In this document: positions 25,630 through 34,655 of the stretch, one piece after another
Layout of the letters: every line of letters starts with the position of its first letter
Position numbering within the stretch: position 1 is the first letter of the stretch
Assembly: GCA_001657315.1 (NCBI GenBank)
Contig: LYSV01000044.1
Location: 5,400-48,257, forward strand
DNA from: Flammeovirgaceae bacterium BBD 1991-12
GTDB lineage: Bacteria; Bacteroidota; Bacteroidia; Cytophagales; Cyclobacteriaceae
Direction: 5' to 3'
Length of the DNA stretch: 42,858 nt
The notes under the pieces: model-generated
Database searches by the model: none
What the model saw: the letters and a program-made list of their open reading frames with translations, nothing else
Told to the model about the DNA's origin: nothing
Made by a program: the position numbers and the translations under genes

Positions 25630-27105
25630 TCAGTTATAACCTGCGTTTTGCTCCCAGACATTGCCTGCCAGCTCTATTTCGATCAATGGAATAGGAAAAA
25701 CCTCATGTTTGCCAGTGACAAAACCGTCGATCTCATCAGCAGCACGTCCGGTCCGTACCAGATCAAAAAAGCGGTGGCCCTCGCCGGCCAGCTCTACCCT
25801 TCTTTCCTGGTAGATAGCATCGGTAAGTGCGCTTCCTGAAACACCAAGCTCAGTCAGTCCGGCTCTGTCCCGTACACTGTTCAAATAGGTCAGCGCCTGT
25901 GCATCATCGATCTGTCCGCGGTTAAGGGCTTCTGCGGCCATTAGCAAAACATCTGAAAACCGGAGATGCCGGATATTGGTCAGGTTGGTGAGGTTAGGAT
26001 CCTGAAATGCTTCTCCCTGGCGCGGCAGATATTTATTCTGGTAATACCCGGTATGGTCAAAGCCTTCAACGAAGCTGACTGCATCCGGATTAGGCTGCTC
26101 ACTGGCCCACTGTTCGATATCCAGGATAGTTGCCCTCAGGCGCAGATCGCCAGTCTCAAAGGCATCCACCAGCTCCTGCACAGGTATATTGAAGCTGAAG
26201 CCACTGCGATAAACGGGTCCCTCATAACCTCTGATACCGTTAAACCCTACCATCACATTTCCTTCACTGCACTCGATACAATCAAAGCCCGCACCTTGCG
26301 CATTGGTGTACTGGATCTCAAAGATCGATTCAATGCTATTCTCATTTTCATTCAGAAACAGTAAACCGTAGTCTCCAAAAAGATCATACTGGCCGGAGTT
26401 GATCACCGTTTGCAGCGCAGTGGCTGCCTGTGCATACTCCTCCTGATACAGGTGGACCTTACCCAGCAATGCAAGAGCAGCTCCCTGCGTCGCACGGCCC
26501 AGTTGTGTCTGTACTGCCGGCAAATTCTCCGCAGCAAAGGTCAGGTCTGCTTCAATTTGTGCATAAACCTCCGTTGCAGGCACCCTGGGGAAGGAAGAAG
26601 ATTCGCCAAACAAAACCCTGCGGTCAAGAGGCATAGGTACATCACCGAACCACTTGACCAGTTGAAAGTAATAGAATGCACGTAAAAAGGATGTTTCTGC
26701 CAGCACCTCTCTACGCCCCTCAAAGTCTGTTTTGTCCCTGAATTCGAAGATGTAATTCGCCCGGTTGATGCCGGCGTAGATCCATCTCCATAAATTCTGA
26801 AGCTGGTCACTGTCTGGTGAATGGTCCATCCGGTTGATCTCCTGCCACGCTAGCACATCATTGGCACTCTCGCCACCTGCCAACGCATTGTCCGAGGCTA
26901 TTTCACCCATAATGGTCATCAGATAGCCTACCGGCGCCAGCAGATCATACGTGGCCACCAGTGCGCGGTCATAATCCTCCTCCGTGTTGAAGAAGTTTTC
27001 AGAGTTGATCTGAAAAGCCGGGGGTGCATCAAGAAACTCATCTTCACAGCCCATGGCAATCAGCATCGCAGGAATGCTCAGTAGTATTCTTTTGATAATT
27101 TTCAT
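25630..27105 (-). CDS. SusD/RagB family starch-binding-like lipoprotein
   Basis: Outer-membrane glycan-binding lipoprotein that forms the lid of the SusC channel, 491 residues. The lipoprotein signal peptide is MKIIKRILLSIPAMLIAMGC. The N-terminal SusD-like region (FLDAPPAFQINSENFFNTEE) is followed by the TPR-like core (RANYIFEFRDKTD, AETSFLRAFYYFQLVKWFGD) and the C-terminal RagB/SusD domain (YLNSVRDRAGL, IYQERRVELAGEGHRFFDLV), all typical. It starts 11 nt after susC stops, and the binding lipoprotein follows 7 nt later. Ligand contacts cannot be read from sequence. Confidence 0.96.
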   Translation of the reverse strand: MKIIKRILLSIPAMLIAMGCEDEFLDAPPAFQINSENFFNTEEDYDRALVATYDLLAPVGYLMTIMGEIASDNALAGGESANDVLAWQEINRMDHSPDSDQLQNLWRWIYAGINRANYIFEFRDKTDFEGRREVLAETSFLRAFYYFQLVKWFGDVPMPLDRRVLFGESSSFPRVPATEVYAQIEADLTFAAENLPAVQTQLGRATQGAALALLGKVHLYQEEYAQAATALQTVINSGQYDLFGDYGLLFLNENENSIESIFEIQYTNAQGAGFDCIECSEGNVMVGFNGIRGYEGPVYRSGFSFNIPVQELVDAFETGDLRLRATILDIEQWASEQPNPDAVSFVEGFDHTGYYQNKYLPRQGEAFQDPNLTNLTNIRHLRFSDVLLMAAEALNRGQIDDAQALTYLNSVRDRAGLTELGVSGSALTDAIYQERRVELAGEGHRFFDLVRTGRAADEIDGFVTGKHEVFPIPLIEIELAGNVWEQNAGYN

Positions 27106-27116
27106 TTTAATTCGTA

Positions 27117-30100
27117 TTAGAATGTGAGATTAAAACCAAGCATGTACGTTCTGGGCAGCGGATAAAAACCCTGATCATTCGTAGCGTTAAGAGCAGTGCC
27201 GAAGCCATCGTCCTCAAAGCCCCTGTTCGCGGAAGGGTCATACCCTTCATAATCGGTAAAAGTGAAAACATTATTTACTGTAGCATAGAACCGGATCTTA
27301 CCCGCCTTTATTTTTTTGGCAATTTCCGAAGGCAGGGTATAGCCTATCTGCACATTACGGATCCTGAGGTAATCCCCGTCCTCTACAAAAAAGTCTGAAA
27401 ACAGGTTATTGTCCGTAGCTCCCATGGTCAGTCTGGGAAAAGAATTACTCGTGCCGGGGCCTGTCCAGCGGTTGATCGCATCATCCCGCCGGTTCACCAA
27501 GGGAAGGTTCCTTTCATAGTTCCGAATGAGACTGTGCCCGGCCTGGCCTTCCCAAAGTGTGGAAATGTCAAAGTTCCTGTAATTAAGTCCAAGGCTAAAA
27601 CCAAAGATGCTCTCCGGAACCGGACTGCCGATAAAGGTCCTGTCTTCGGCAGTGATCTCTCCGTCACCGCTGATATCCACAAAACGCAGGTCTCCGGGTT
27701 GGGCCGTTTCAGACTGTGCACTTGCAGCCACTTCTTCAGCGGTTTGAAATATTCCATCGGTTTTCAGCCCCCAGTAGGCTCCTACGGGCAGGCCGCGCTG
27801 AAATCTGGATATGTCGTTGACCCCACCTACGCCAAATCCCCCCAGAAAAAGCGCTATGTCTTCCCGGTTTACACTCAATGTTTCGTTGTGGTTATAGGAG
27901 TAGTTCACATTGGCCGTAAGCCTGAGATCACGGGCTATTTCATCGCTGTAGGTCACAGAGATCTCGAAACCTTCATTCCTCACCGTGCCGGCATTGATGC
28001 TCGGCCCTATGCCACCCGGACCGCCTACACCGGTCAGACCTGAAGCAGGAGCCTGGGGGATCAGGAGGTCATTTGTGGTCTTTCTGTAGTAATCGGCCAC
28101 CACGGAAATGCGGTCTTCCAGAAAACCAAGGTCTACACCTACATTGAAGTGTTCTGTTCTCTCCCACTGGAGTTCAGGGTTGGGCAACCGCCCTATGGCT
28201 GCCCCCTGCACAATATCGTCACCATCAAAAACGGCCTCGGCCTCTCCGTTCAGTAACGAAATATATCCAAAGGCCTCTACACGGTCATTTCCGATCTCTC
28301 CATAGCTTACCCTGAGCTTTCCAAAATTGAAGATGTCGGAGTCAGGGAAAAAAGATTCATCGGAGAACACCCAGCCTCCTGAGAGGGAATAAAAATATCC
28401 GATCTGGTTACCAGGCGCAAAAAAGCTTGTACCGTCCCTTCTTAACAGCGCTGAGAACAGATACCGGCTCTGATAGTTATATTCCACCCGGCCAAAGTAG
28501 GACAGCTGGCGGGTATCGAATTCAAATGAAGTGACGGCATTATTGGGATCGAACTCGTCAGCCTCGCTGATATCGGCAAAATCCACCGAGTTGTTGGGGA
28601 TGTTCAGTCCGGTAGCGGAAAGTGAATTGCCCAGATTTTTGAATATCGAATTGCCAATGGTGAATTTAAAATTGTGTGAATCGCCAAAGGTCCTGCTGTA
28701 GTTGATGAGGTTATCTACGTTGTAGGAAACAAAGTTTTCCCGGCGTTCCGTCACCCGGCTTATCTCGTTATTGAAAACCTTATCTACCCCGAAGGAGATC
28801 CGTGGGCTGAAGCTCTTAAAGAATACATCGGCATAGTTGAAATTGAAGCTGGACTCCACCGTCAGCCCTTCCATGATCTCATAGTTCAGGCCTATGAGCC
28901 CTGAAAGACGGTTGTTTTCAGTGTCATTAAAGGTATTCTCCATCTGGGCGAGCGGGTTAATGATCTCGATCCCCAGATTTTCCGCCTGTGTAAACTCGCC
29001 GTTTTCATCAAATACCGGATCAGTAGGAGCGATATTCAAGGCATTGAACAATACGGATCCCAGTGTATTTTCCGGCAGGGTGGCTCTGTTCACATTGATA
29101 TAGTTAAAATTTGTGGTGAGCCTGAGATTAGTCATTAATTCACGGGTGGCGTTAAGGTTTACGTTCACCCGGTCAAATTCCGACTTAGGCCCACCTACGA
29201 TCCCTTCCTGGTTAAACCAGGACGCCCCCATGGAGTATATCGACTTGTCTGTACTGCCCCGGTAATTCAACGAATAGTTCTGGATGGGAGCTGTGTCAAA
29301 TACTTCATCCTGCCAGTCCGTGCCTTCTCCCAGCGAGGCAATGTCGGTGAAAATTGGCGACTGCCCTCCCGCTATCAGCGCTTCGTTGGTCAGTAAGGCA
29401 TATTCAGTGGCATTCAGCAGCCCGATCTTTCGTTCGGTTTCCTGTATACCGTAGTATCCGCTCAGTGTAAGCTCCGGTTTGGATAATCCCTCACCGGACT
29501 TGGTGGTAACAATGATCACACCATTGGCTCCCAGCACACCGTAGATGGCAGCGCTGGCGTCCTTCAGGACGGTTATACTTTCAATGTTGTTGGGATCTAT
29601 GGTGTTGAGATCGTCACCGTAGCGTATGCCATCCACAATGATCAGAGGCCGGTTGTCTCCGTTACTGTTTACACCCCTGATGCGGATATTCTGCCTGCCT
29701 CCCGGAGAACCTGTGCCTGACGATATCTGCACACCGGCTATCTGCCCCTGTAGGGCATTTTCTATCCGCGTGGGATTAAGCCGGGTGATATCATCGCTTT
29801 TAATGGATCCGACGGAGGCGGTCAGCTCTTTTTCCGTAGTGGTGCCATAACCGATCACCACGACTTCACTTAGTGCAATGATGTCCTCCGTAAGAACAAT
29901 ATTGATCACACTCTGATTTCCAACAACTACCTCCTCCGGCCGATAGCCAATGAACGAGAATACGATCACATCTTCCGGCTTCAAATCAGCCAACCGGTAG
30001 TTCCCCTCAAAGTCAGTGACTGTACCATTGCTTGTACCTTTGATCAGTACATTGACCCCAGGCAGCTCGTCCCCTCCCGCTTCTGTCACCTTCCCTGATA

Positions 30101-30179
30101 CCGTCAGGTTCTGTGCATAGGAATGTCCAATGCCAAGCAAAAGAAAACCTATCAAATACTTGTGGAAATTGTACCTCAT
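27117..30179 (-). CDS. SusC/RagA family TonB-linked outer membrane protein
   Basis: TonB-dependent importer of oligosaccharides, 1020 residues, working with the SusD lid encoded next. A signal peptide (MRYNFHKYLIGFLLLGIGHS) is followed by the carboxypeptidase-regulatory-like domain (~24-110, VSGKVTEAGGDELPGVNVLI). Then comes the SusC linker and plug: VVIGYGTTTEKELTASVGSI, IRIRGVNSNGDNRPLIIVDG and SITVLKDASAAIYGVLGANG. The rest is the beta-barrel, ending in RTYMLGFNLTF with the terminal aromatic residue. It is the first gene of the PUL transcript and diverges from the sensor-regulator with about 360 nt between. Confidence 0.96.
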   Translation of the reverse strand: MRYNFHKYLIGFLLLGIGHSYAQNLTVSGKVTEAGGDELPGVNVLIKGTSNGTVTDFEGNYRLADLKPEDVIVFSFIGYRPEEVVVGNQSVINIVLTEDIIALSEVVVIGYGTTTEKELTASVGSIKSDDITRLNPTRIENALQGQIAGVQISSGTGSPGGRQNIRIRGVNSNGDNRPLIIVDGIRYGDDLNTIDPNNIESITVLKDASAAIYGVLGANGVIIVTTKSGEGLSKPELTLSGYYGIQETERKIGLLNATEYALLTNEALIAGGQSPIFTDIASLGEGTDWQDEVFDTAPIQNYSLNYRGSTDKSIYSMGASWFNQEGIVGGPKSEFDRVNVNLNATRELMTNLRLTTNFNYINVNRATLPENTLGSVLFNALNIAPTDPVFDENGEFTQAENLGIEIINPLAQMENTFNDTENNRLSGLIGLNYEIMEGLTVESSFNFNYADVFFKSFSPRISFGVDKVFNNEISRVTERRENFVSYNVDNLINYSRTFGDSHNFKFTIGNSIFKNLGNSLSATGLNIPNNSVDFADISEADEFDPNNAVTSFEFDTRQLSYFGRVEYNYQSRYLFSALLRRDGTSFFAPGNQIGYFYSLSGGWVFSDESFFPDSDIFNFGKLRVSYGEIGNDRVEAFGYISLLNGEAEAVFDGDDIVQGAAIGRLPNPELQWERTEHFNVGVDLGFLEDRISVVADYYRKTTNDLLIPQAPASGLTGVGGPGGIGPSINAGTVRNEGFEISVTYSDEIARDLRLTANVNYSYNHNETLSVNREDIALFLGGFGVGGVNDISRFQRGLPVGAYWGLKTDGIFQTAEEVAASAQSETAQPGDLRFVDISGDGEITAEDRTFIGSPVPESIFGFSLGLNYRNFDISTLWEGQAGHSLIRNYERNLPLVNRRDDAINRWTGPGTSNSFPRLTMGATDNNLFSDFFVEDGDYLRIRNVQIGYTLPSEIAKKIKAGKIRFYATVNNVFTFTDYEGYDPSANRGFEDDGFGTALNATNDQGFYPLPRTYMLGFNLTF

Positions 30180-30539
30180 AATGTAGGGTTAAGATATTCG
30201 ACTTTAAAATTCCGAAAACGATTGAAATACGATCAATCACTCAAAAATGAGCTTATACATATTATTTCTTTAAAATTTCCCTACAACAACACTACATCAC
30301 CATGATCCACGTATACATTATTACTACATCATATTGGAAGAAAAATGACTTATACAAGCATTAAATCAACTTTTTGTTTTCTTCAAAAATACATTGTTAT
30401 TTCAGCCTGTTTCTCACGACATTTGCAATCATGCTGCAAACGTTTGTGTTATCTGCAGTGATTCGTGATGGGATAAGTTGAAAACTGAAAGCAGGAAACC
30501 GCATAAGATATCTTCCAACCTGTAACTCAATTTGTGGAT
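30180..30539. other. Divergent PUL control region
   Basis: AT-rich 360 nt between susC and the regulator with no ORF. On the minus strand TATTTTTG (plus 30384-30391) fits the -7 consensus TAnnTTTG exactly, but no -33 box is seen at the right spacing, and it would give a susC leader of about 200 nt. On the plus strand TCAATTTG, just before the regulator ATG, is a one-mismatch -7 box. Regulator sites were not identified. Confidence 0.45.
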
Positions 30540-33467
30540 ATGAAACCGTTGAGCCATCTTTTGATCTTGCTTTGTATGCTGCCGGCGGGCAGTACCATGG
30601 GTCAATCCAATGATTTTCATGGCTTTCCCTTCATTACCAACTACTCGACGGCCGATTATGGAGCGGGTATTCAAAACTGGGGCATAGCCCAGGACCGCCG
30701 TGGCATAATTTTCATTGCCAACAACTACGGCCTGCTGGAGTTTGACGGGACTAACTGGGAAATGCACCGCGTATCCAACAGAACCAAAGTAAGGTCTGTA
30801 GCCATAGACGCCCAAGGACGTATTTATGCAGGGGCGCAAAATGAATTTGGATATTTCTATCCTGATGCCACGGGTACCCTCGCCTACCACTCCCTGTCAA
30901 ATCTGCTCCCTGCTGAAGAAAGAAATTTTGATGAGGTGTGGCGGACCTATGTTACCGGTAATGACGTTTTCTTTTGTTCTTTCCGGAACATCTACCGCTA
31001 TGATGGAAAACGTATTCATGTGGAATCACCGGGTACTCCCATTGAATTTACATTTCTCTGTAACGGCACACTCTACGTACAGGAATCAGGACTGGGGCTG
31101 GCCACCTTAAAGGGCGGTCAGTTCAAACTGATCGAAGGGAGTGATTTTCTGGGGACGTCAAGAATAGCGGACATTGTCCCTTACAATAAGTCTGCGATCA
31201 TGGTAGCCACGGTCAACGACGGCGTATATCTGTATGACGGAAGCTCCTTCAGGCCATGGGGCTCACCAATAAGTGAGAACCTGAAAAAAGCTTCCATAAG
31301 CAACGTTTGTCCGTTGGACGATGGCACTTTGCTCATAGGCACCTCCAATGACGGCCTTTACGTCACGGAACTGGATGGCAACTTTCTGAATCATTTCAGC
31401 AAAGGGCGTGGGATCATCAACAGGACCATTCTCGCCACGTTTCAGGATAATCAGGGTAATGTATGGCTGGGGTTGAACAATGGTCTGGCCAAAATAGAGC
31501 TGTCATCCCCATTCACCCTGATCAACGAGCAGATGGGTGTGCAGGGCACGGGATATACCAGCTACATAAAGGATAACACCCTGTACCTTGGCACCAACAA
31601 TGGCTTGTTCAACTGGCGTATGGACCGGGACCCCGGCTACGTTGACCGGCAATACACCCTTGTCCCAAACATGGCAGGGCAGGTCTACGGCATCTCCGAG
31701 TTCTATGACCGGCTGTACATAGGGCATCACGGCGGTGTATGGCTGATAGAGGACGGCGAGGCTTCCAGGCTTTCCGGACCCAACGACGGTGTATGGGGTT
31801 TCCGCGCGGCACCCGGTGATCTCCAACACCTCCTTACCGGCACGTATTCCGGATTTTCCCTGCTGCAGCATAAGAACACCGGCGTAAAATTCATGCACCA
31901 ACTCGAGAACTTTGCGGAGTCCTCCCGGGTATTTGAGGAAGACAATGACGGACATATCTGGATGAGCCATGGGTACAAGGGGGTGTTCCGGCTACAACTG
32001 TCGGAAGACCTGAGCACCTTCCGTACCATTGATTTCTTTAACAGCGATCACGGATTCCCCTCCAATCTTCTGATCAATGTATTCAAAATGAACAACAGCC
32101 TGGTCTTCGCCTCTGAAAGAGGGATATATAGCTATCAAAAGGACAGCAATCGCTTTGTCCGGGATCCTGTATTTACCGACGTTCTTGGGGAGAATGTGCA
32201 TATCCGGGAAATGGAAGAAGATGCGTATGGTAACATCTATCTTATCGGCAGCCAGTACACGGGAGTGCTCAAAAAGGACGCGTTCAACACCTATAGCCTG
32301 GAAACGCGGCATTTCAATAAGATCCATAACCTGCTGAACGATGATCTGGAAAACATAGCAGCGCTGGACCCTGAAAATGTACTGTTTGGAGCAAAAGAGG
32401 GTTTTATCCATTATAATCCGCAGAAGGCTACCCCCTATAGTGGAGCGTTTCAGACACTACTCAGAAAGGTGGTAATTTCTGCCAGTGCAGATTCTGTAAT
32501 TTTCGGTGGCAGCTTCACCAGCGAGGGTGCTGTTGTAAACTTTCAGAAGGCCACCTCACAGATAGAGCTGCCTTATCGTCACAATTCACTCAGACTTGAA
32601 TACGCCGCCGTGTTTTTCGACTCACCCGGAAGCATCCAGTACAGCTACAGGCTCGATCCCTTTGACGAGCAATGGTCCGGGTGGAGTCATAAAACAGAAA
32701 AGGAATACACCAACCTGAGGGAAGGCAACTATACCTTTCAGGTGAAGTCACGCAATATCTATGACATTGAAAGCAATATTGCCACTTATCGCTTTGGCAT
32801 CCTGGCACCGTGGTACAGAACAAAATGGGCCTATCTGTCCTATTTTCTGCTGTGTGTTCTGATCATTGGTGTCATCATTCAGACCCAACGGGTGCTCCAC
32901 CAAAAGGAAAAGAGGATCATGACCATCTCACAAAAGCGAAAGCTGATCCAGAAGGACCATGAGCTCGAAAAAGTATCCAAAAAGTCGGAAGAAGAGATTG
33001 TAAAATTAAGAACGGAGAAGCTGGCCAGCGAGATCAATCATAAGAACAAGGAGCTGGCCACTACTACCATGAACCTGATCAATAAGAATAAGCTGCTCAC
33101 GGATATCAAGGATAGCCTGAAACACTTTACGAAGGAAAACGGCAGCAGCAGAACCTCCCGCCAGCTCGGCAATATCATTAAAAAAATAGACCAGAACATG
33201 GGCAGGGATGATGAATGGGAGCATTTTATGCAATACTTTGATCAGGTTCATGGTGATTTTTCCACAAGGCTCAGAAATGAATTCCCACAGCTGAGCCCAC
33301 AGGACCTGAAGCTTTGCGCCTACCTGCGCATGAATCTCTCCACCAAGGAAATTGCACAGCTGCTCAATATCACCATCCGTGGGGTGGAAATAGCCCGATA
33401 CCGTTTGAGAAAGAAGCTGGTCCTGGACCGAACGGTGAATCTGGCAGAATATATCCTTAATTTTTAG
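30540..33467 (+). CDS. Membrane-spanning beta-propeller/Y_Y_Y sensor with LuxR-like DNA-binding domain (no kinase)
   Basis: Probable one-component PUL regulator, 975 residues from the ATG at 30540; the GTG two codons upstream is less likely because MKPLSHLLILLCMLPAGSTM is a good signal peptide. Residues ~25-620 are two-component-regulator propeller repeats (IFIANNYGLLEFDGTNWEMH, NVWLGLNNGLAKIE, IYLIGSQYTGVL). A Y_Y_Y domain follows at ~680-755 (IQYSYRLDPFDEQWSGWS, NYTFQVKSRN). One membrane helix (~763-785) leads to a charged coiled coil and a C-terminal helix-turn-helix (LSTKEIAQLLNITIRGVEIA) after LSPQDLKLCAYLR. There is no HisKA, HATPase or receiver domain, unlike hybrid HTCS proteins. It diverges from susC, so it probably controls the glucan locus. 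Confidence 0.9.
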   Translation: MKPLSHLLILLCMLPAGSTMGQSNDFHGFPFITNYSTADYGAGIQNWGIAQDRRGIIFIANNYGLLEFDGTNWEMHRVSNRTKVRSVAIDAQGRIYAGAQNEFGYFYPDATGTLAYHSLSNLLPAEERNFDEVWRTYVTGNDVFFCSFRNIYRYDGKRIHVESPGTPIEFTFLCNGTLYVQESGLGLATLKGGQFKLIEGSDFLGTSRIADIVPYNKSAIMVATVNDGVYLYDGSSFRPWGSPISENLKKASISNVCPLDDGTLLIGTSNDGLYVTELDGNFLNHFSKGRGIINRTILATFQDNQGNVWLGLNNGLAKIELSSPFTLINEQMGVQGTGYTSYIKDNTLYLGTNNGLFNWRMDRDPGYVDRQYTLVPNMAGQVYGISEFYDRLYIGHHGGVWLIEDGEASRLSGPNDGVWGFRAAPGDLQHLLTGTYSGFSLLQHKNTGVKFMHQLENFAESSRVFEEDNDGHIWMSHGYKGVFRLQLSEDLSTFRTIDFFNSDHGFPSNLLINVFKMNNSLVFASERGIYSYQKDSNRFVRDPVFTDVLGENVHIREMEEDAYGNIYLIGSQYTGVLKKDAFNTYSLETRHFNKIHNLLNDDLENIAALDPENVLFGAKEGFIHYNPQKATPYSGAFQTLLRKVVISASADSVIFGGSFTSEGAVVNFQKATSQIELPYRHNSLRLEYAAVFFDSPGSIQYSYRLDPFDEQWSGWSHKTEKEYTNLREGNYTFQVKSRNIYDIESNIATYRFGILAPWYRTKWAYLSYFLLCVLIIGVIIQTQRVLHQKEKRIMTISQKRKLIQKDHELEKVSKKSEEEIVKLRTEKLASEINHKNKELATTTMNLINKNKLLTDIKDSLKHFTKENGSSRTSRQLGNIIKKIDQNMGRDDEWEHFMQYFDQVHGDFSTRLRNEFPQLSPQDLKLCAYLRMNLSTKEIAQLLNITIRGVEIARYRLRKKLVLDRTVNLAEYILNF

Positions 33468-33469
33468 TC

Positions 33470-33901
33470 ATGAAAAGACATGAAAGCCTCATCCCGCTCT
33501 CCAGGTTCCATCGCAGTATCTTGTTCCTGGCGCTGATCAGCAAGAAAAATGCTCCGGAGATCAGGGGCTATCCCACCTCGCTGAAGGGAAAAATTAACTA
33601 TGCGATCACATTCTATGAAGGAAAACTCAGGGAGCACTTTCAAACCGAGGAGAAGAGGCTGCTACCATGGATCAAAGGCAGAGAGCCCGGTCTCGATCAA
33701 TTGGTCAATGAAATTCTGCAGGAGCGTCAGGAGCTCGATCATCTCTTTCACCAACTGAAAAAGGACAGAAAAGAACATACACTCAATACCTTCGGTGAGC
33801 TGCTGGAGAAGCATATACGCAAGGAGGAGCGGCAGCTTTTTCAAAAAATACAGGAGGTAGTGCCGGACAGGGAGCTGAATGAATTTGATCTTCAGGAATA
33901 G
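33470..33901 (+). CDS. Hemerythrin-like (HHE) domain protein
   Basis: Small four-helix protein that may bind a non-haem di-iron centre and sense or carry oxygen, NO or iron; 143 residues. His and Glu residues in hemerythrin-like positions occur in SRFHRSILFL, LREHFQTEEKRLLPW, RQELDHLFHQL and LLEKHIRKEERQLFQKI. The last includes the HxxxEE pattern. The start is 2 nt after the stop of the PUL regulator, so the two genes are very likely co-transcribed. Hemerythrin genes are not usual PUL components, which makes the coupling odd. Which residues coordinate metal was not checked against a structure. Confidence 0.85.
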   Translation: MKRHESLIPLSRFHRSILFLALISKKNAPEIRGYPTSLKGKINYAITFYEGKLREHFQTEEKRLLPWIKGREPGLDQLVNEILQERQELDHLFHQLKKDRKEHTLNTFGELLEKHIRKEERQLFQKIQEVVPDRELNEFDLQE

Positions 33902-34049
33902 ATTTTTGAAAGCCGTTCTTGCCATTCAAAACCTTTCTAAACCTCAGAGGCTTAGGAAGATTGGTGCTGCAGGCCTGTCCTCTCTGACCACAAGTCAGCC
34001 TGAAGTTTTAGTGGCAGCGCAGCTTAGGTGCCCGCAGGTTCACTCATTT

Positions 34050-34601
34050 TTATTCCTTTACGGATATGAAAGTTTCTACCTCGGCATTGTCCCCATCGTA
34101 ATATTTCTTTCCGTGAACCGTAAAATCAGCCTTGTAAGCCCGGTTCAGGTCTTTATCCTGCCATATTTCCACCCAGGTATTGACAACAGCTTCCGGCATT
34201 TTACCTTTAGAAACAAATTTTTGGTAGACCGCATTTTCAATGGTTATTCCTACAAAACCATCGGGAATATTCTCCAACGAACTCACAGATAATCCAACAA
34301 TTACGGTGTACGGCCCGGTGAAGTCGGTTTCATAATCCGTGTAAACTGCATAAATATCATCATTGACCTTATTCGGAACCTGTTTTTGAATTTCTTCGCC
34401 CCAGAATTTACCCCACAATGTTTCAATGTCTTCGGCAGATTGTCCGTTTTCATTGGTTGTTCTTATGGAAATACCGATGACGTAAAATTCCGGAATGATG
34501 TGATCGTTCATTGTTTCAGATTTTTTTGTTTGTGTTTGTGATTGAACTGTGAATGAGAATAGTATTAATGCAAAAAGCATCAACATGCGTAAGGCTGTCA
34601 T
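34050..34601 (-). CDS. GyrI-like/effector-binding domain protein with N-terminal hydrophobic leader
   Basis: Small-molecule-binding fold of the AraC effector-binding (GyrI/SHV2-like) type, 183 residues. The core runs from about residue 31 (MNDHIIPEFYVIGISIRTTN) through GPYTVIVGLSVSSLENIPDG to VNTWVEIWQDKDL near the C-terminus. These domains normally sit in the cytoplasm, but here the first 22 residues look like a signal peptide (MTALRMLMLFALILFSFTVQ, cleaved near SQTQ). An alternative start at M31 (34511) would give a cytosolic protein. It lies 54 nt after the WYL regulator gene on the same strand. Ligand unknown. Confidence 0.8.
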   Translation of the reverse strand: MTALRMLMLFALILFSFTVQSQTQTKKSETMNDHIIPEFYVIGISIRTTNENGQSAEDIETLWGKFWGEEIQKQVPNKVNDDIYAVYTDYETDFTGPYTVIVGLSVSSLENIPDGFVGITIENAVYQKFVSKGKMPEAVVNTWVEIWQDKDLNRAYKADFTVHGKKYYDGDNAEVETFISVKE

Positions 34602-34655
34602 GGTTGATGGTTATCGTTTGTTATGCCACTAATTTAGGACACGGCTGTGACAGCC

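Noticed and set aside
27534-28043. 169-codon open frame antisense to susC
   Set aside because: No signal peptide, domain or promoter; fully inside a confident CDS.
31503-31970. 155-codon open frame antisense to the PUL sensor
   Set aside because: Shadow frame within the propeller-coding region.
33902-34049. Terminator hairpin between the hemerythrin and GyrI-like genes
   Set aside because: CTAAACCTC/GAGGCTTAG is a short stem with a mismatch, a 1-nt loop and no T-tract.
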